A stretch of 6,957 bases of DNA from JANWHF01 sp036276235 (GTDB lineage Bacteria > Planctomycetota > Phycisphaerae > Tepidisphaerales > Tepidisphaeraceae), in contig DATBDZ010000377.1 in assembly GCA_036276235.1 (NCBI GenBank), positions 1 through 6,957 on the forward strand. Reading direction: 5' to 3'. Shown one piece after another: positions 4,873 to 6,957 of this stretch (its first letter is position 1; every line of letters begins with the position of its first letter). The notes under the pieces were generated by a model, which saw only the letters and a list, made by a program, of their open reading frames with translations, was not told the origin of the DNA and searched no databases. The translations under genes were made by a program, and so were the position numbers.

Positions 4873-6603
4873 TCACTTCGCCGGCGGCTCACTCAGCAGC
4901 TTTTCAAGCGTCTTCTGCAGCTTTTCAGGCGCGCCGTCTTCCCAGAGTTTCACCTCGCTGATGACAACGCCGTCGGGGCCGATCAGGAGCGTGGTGGGGA
5001 AGGAGTAGACGAGATATGCCGCCGTGGTTTTGCCGCGGGTGAAGTCGCCGGTGCCGGGGATGCGGGTTTCGCCGCCGCCGTCGAGGGCGATCAGGAACGG
5101 CAGATCGCGGCCGCCCCAGAATTTCGCGCGGGCGGTTTGCAGCTTCTGGTTCATGTCTTCGATTGAGTCAACCGAATCATCGTGAACGCCGACGATCACC
5201 AGGCCTTTGTCTTTGAAGCGATCGTGCAGATCGATCAAGGCGGGCATGCCGCCGACGCAGGGCCCGCACCAATAGCCCCAGAAATCCAGGAGCACGTATT
5301 TGCCATGCAAATTTGCGAGCTTGATCGGCCCGCCGTTTTTCCATCCCTTGATGTTCCGCAATTCTGGCGCGGGGCTGCCGACCAATGTCGAAGGATTCGA
5401 TCGCGGGGAAAGATCCAATTGCAGCGACAATTCCCGCCGCCCCGGCTCGATGTGGACGTACCGATAGGCCGGATGACAATGGCTGGAGCCGACAAACAAA
5501 TCGTAATCGCCCGGCGGAACCCACAACTCCGCCTTGGGTCCGTTGAAAACGGAGAAGATCGCGCGTTCGTAGTTGTGCCCAGGCTTCATTGCGAACGCTT
5601 CGGTGTGGCCGAGCTTCACTCCAATGTCGGCCAGGCCCACACTGGTAATCCCGACCTCAATTCGACATGCCGGCTGAAGATGGATTTCGCGGGCGCGGCT
5701 TGGGCTGCCGTCGAATTCCTCAAGTTTCAATTCTTCCAATGCGATCAAACCGCGATCTTCGTGCAGCACGACCAGCGGGGCCGAGTTCAACCGCCGATAG
5801 CCGTTTGAAGGCGTCCCAAAGATCGATACCTTGGACAGCAAAACGTTTCCCTCGACATCGCTCACGACCGGCTTGTCTTTCTCCTGGTCGTAGAAAAAGA
5901 CGCGATCTTGCGGCTTGAACTCATCTCCGAACCACTCTCGCAAGCCGACGCGGGCACCGATGACCGTCTTTCCATCGGGGCCCAGAAGCTTCAACTTCAA
6001 ACTTCCGGTTTGACTGGCGGCAAACGCGTTCTTGTCCTCCTCCTCCGCCGCCGGCATCGCGCCAAACGGATCGCCATGCGCGGCAATCGTCGCCTTGAGG
6101 ATCGGAAGCTGCCCGATCGCGGCGGCCAGATCGGCCGGTGTCGTCACGAATTCCAGATGGCCATCAATGAACCCAATCCACACGCCTTGCAGATTTTGCT
6201 CAAAGTTTTCATGTACGACGGCGGTGCAGGAGCCCAGGTGCCCATTGATGAAGGAGGCTTGCCGGCTGTTATCGCCGCGGTCAATTCTATGCGGCTGGGT
6301 ATACGTGAGCTGCAACCCATGACTGTGCGCGGCATCGAGCTGCGTTGGCCAATCGCCGCTGTTTTGGTCGGCTTGGTCGAGCAGATCGAGAAGGACTTGG
6401 CGCATCTGCAGCGCTCGCTCTTCGCCGTTGACGTCGTGCGCGATGGGTCGAGTGGTCGGGGCTGTCGTGGGACCGGCGGCGAAGGCGATTACGCCGCAGA
6501 GCAATATCGATATGACGGACGGCACAGCCCGCGAAATCCATCGTTGTGCCGAGTAGATTCTCGGCCACAATTCTCGCAGACTAATGCATGCAGCAACTGT
6601 CAT
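4873..6603 (-). CDS. Secreted multidomain TlpA-like thioredoxin-fold protein
   Basis: A 576-residue exported protein ending in a TlpA/ResA-type thioredoxin domain, likely a thiol-disulfide oxidoreductase outside the cytoplasm. The signal segment is VISILLCGVIAFA (about 30-42) with cleavage after AFAA. Residues about 110-165 contain VWIGFIDGHLEFV, resembling the 'DGH' element of planctomycete pseudopilin-like proteins. Residues about 200-400 look like beta-sandwich carboxypeptidase-regulatory-like modules (LKLLGPDGKTVIGARV; WVPPGDYDLFV). The thioredoxin domain spans about 407-570, with VGSPAPEL, DFWGYWCGPC (redox Cys446, Cys449) and the cis-proline loop YSFPTT (Pro536). An extra Gly-rich stretch precedes that loop. 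The start is uncertain: the ATG at 6603 lies in repeat DNA and gives a long n-region without a Shine-Dalgarno sequence; TTG at 6570 is an alternative. Its partner is unknown. Confidence 0.85.
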   Translation of the reverse strand: MTVAACISLRELWPRIYSAQRWISRAVPSVISILLCGVIAFAAGPTTAPTTRPIAHDVNGEERALQMRQVLLDLLDQADQNSGDWPTQLDAAHSHGLQLTYTQPHRIDRGDNSRQASFINGHLGSCTAVVHENFEQNLQGVWIGFIDGHLEFVTTPADLAAAIGQLPILKATIAAHGDPFGAMPAAEEEDKNAFAASQTGSLKLKLLGPDGKTVIGARVGLREWFGDEFKPQDRVFFYDQEKDKPVVSDVEGNVLLSKVSIFGTPSNGYRRLNSAPLVVLHEDRGLIALEELKLEEFDGSPSRAREIHLQPACRIEVGITSVGLADIGVKLGHTEAFAMKPGHNYERAIFSVFNGPKAELWVPPGDYDLFVGSSHCHPAYRYVHIEPGRRELSLQLDLSPRSNPSTLVGSPAPELRNIKGWKNGGPIKLANLHGKYVLLDFWGYWCGPCVGGMPALIDLHDRFKDKGLVIVGVHDDSVDSIEDMNQKLQTARAKFWGGRDLPFLIALDGGGETRIPGTGDFTRGKTTAAYLVYSFPTTLLIGPDGVVISEVKLWEDGAPEKLQKTLEKLLSEPPAK

Positions 6604-6674
6604 GCTGAGACTGAGGTACTCCGAAGCATCTGGCCTATTCGAACAAGCCGGCCAGATGCTTCGGAGTACCTCAG
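6588..6674. repeat. Dispersed palindromic repeat, copy 2
   Basis: A perfect 25-bp inverted repeat (6611-6635 with 6650-6674) with the same core as copy 1 (GGTACTCCGAAGCATCTGG) and the same 14-base loop length but different loop sequence. The flank ATGCAGCAACTGTCATG matches copy 1 with one change, and there are 6 extra bases (a repeated ACTGAG) before the palindrome. It includes the ATG at 6603 used as the start of the TlpA-like gene. Confidence 0.85.
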
Positions 6675-6853
6675 AGCCTGTGAAGTTTCAGCAGTCTCAG
6701 GTTGACCGCTGAGCCATGCGGCTTGTTTTTTCCTTTGACCGCGTCGATCGACTTGGATCGACATGACCGCGGCACTTGTTTCTGCGCCTTGCAGATTTGC
6801 CTACGCGACCGCTCAGGGCCTCATTTTTGGCCGCCGGCGAGCCTTTGGCCGTT
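6675..6853. other. Non-coding stretch between repeat and transposase, probable IS end
   Basis: No credible gene is seen here. It probably holds the 3' untranslated end and terminal inverted repeat of the insertion sequence whose transposase begins at 6853/6854, but the other end lies outside the window, so the boundary cannot be fixed. A small perfect hairpin, GTCGATC (6743-6749) with GATCGAC (6756-6762), lies within it. Confidence 0.45.
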
Positions 6854-6957
6854 TCAAGCGATCAACGCGGGGGCGAAGTGCATCACGTTGTACGCCAGCG
6901 CGCACCACAGCGCAACACATTTGGCCTTTTCCAATCCACGCACCAACATCGGCCCCA
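6854..6957 (-). CDS. Transposase, C-terminal end (cut by window edge)
   Basis: The last 33 codons and stop of a transposase. The visible peptide runs GPMLVRGLEKAKCVALWCAL then AYNVMHFAPALIA and stops. The pattern (V)RGLEK.+C...W.ALAYN is typical of the C-terminal tail of DDE transposases of the IS4/IS5/IS1182 type; the DDE catalytic residues lie outside the window, so the family is not fixed. The frame is intact up to its stop. Because the reading frame is short, this rests on recognition of the tail motif alone. The flanking non-coding stretch and nearby palindromic repeat fit an insertion site. Confidence 0.7.
   Translation of the reverse strand, partial: GPMLVRGLEKAKCVALWCALAYNVMHFAPALIA

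Noticed and set aside
5908..6705. 265-codon plus-strand frame opposite the TlpA-like gene
   Set aside because: Antisense shadow running into the palindromic repeat; no family motif.
6712..6731. Rho-independent terminator on the plus strand (AGCC/GGCT stem followed by a T run)
   Set aside because: Stem of only four pairs, and no plus-strand gene ends upstream.

Overview
The window looks like chromosomal DNA of a GC-rich planctomycete, possibly of the Phycisphaerae side. This is inferred from the types of protein present: a secreted PQQ-like beta-propeller protein, a secreted TlpA-type thioredoxin fusion with a pseudopilin-like 'DGH' element, and a stand-alone core methionine synthase. Start codons mostly lack Shine-Dalgarno sequences, and the gaps are rich in palindromic repeats. 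I could not confirm the taxon by search.

Layout, left to right. The 5' end of trpF (tryptophan biosynthesis, minus strand) runs off the left edge. A 334-base gap at 149-482 follows. It holds a G/C hairpin, two tracts of heptanucleotide repeats that form a large imperfect inverted repeat, and a nested stem-loop. Next come three minus-strand genes: a secreted PQQ-like propeller protein (483-1967), a UlaG-like metallo-beta-lactamase-fold hydrolase (2146-2991) and a core MetE-type methionine synthase (3110-4156). The 178 bases between the propeller gene and the hydrolase gene are almost entirely two strong palindromic repeats. Divergent from the methionine synthase gene is a compact plus-strand ParD/ParE-type toxin-antitoxin pair (4270-4871). 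Its near-consensus promoter overlaps a palindromic operator candidate and would place the transcript start on or next to the parD ATG. A large secreted TlpA-like protein gene (4873-6603, minus) converges on parE with one base between the stop codons. Upstream of it lies a second copy of one palindromic repeat. The right edge holds the C-terminal end of a transposase.

The metabolic genes (trpF, methionine synthase, hydrolase) and the two exported proteins do not form one recognisable pathway. This reads as a mixed housekeeping region carrying an addiction module, interspersed repeats and an insertion sequence. The main points for a second look are the promoter/operator architecture of the toxin-antitoxin pair, the dispersed palindromes that supply a stop codon and a possible start codon to neighbouring genes, the heptamer arrays, and the domain fusion in the TlpA-like protein. 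I see no convincing sign of a wholly new multi-gene system.
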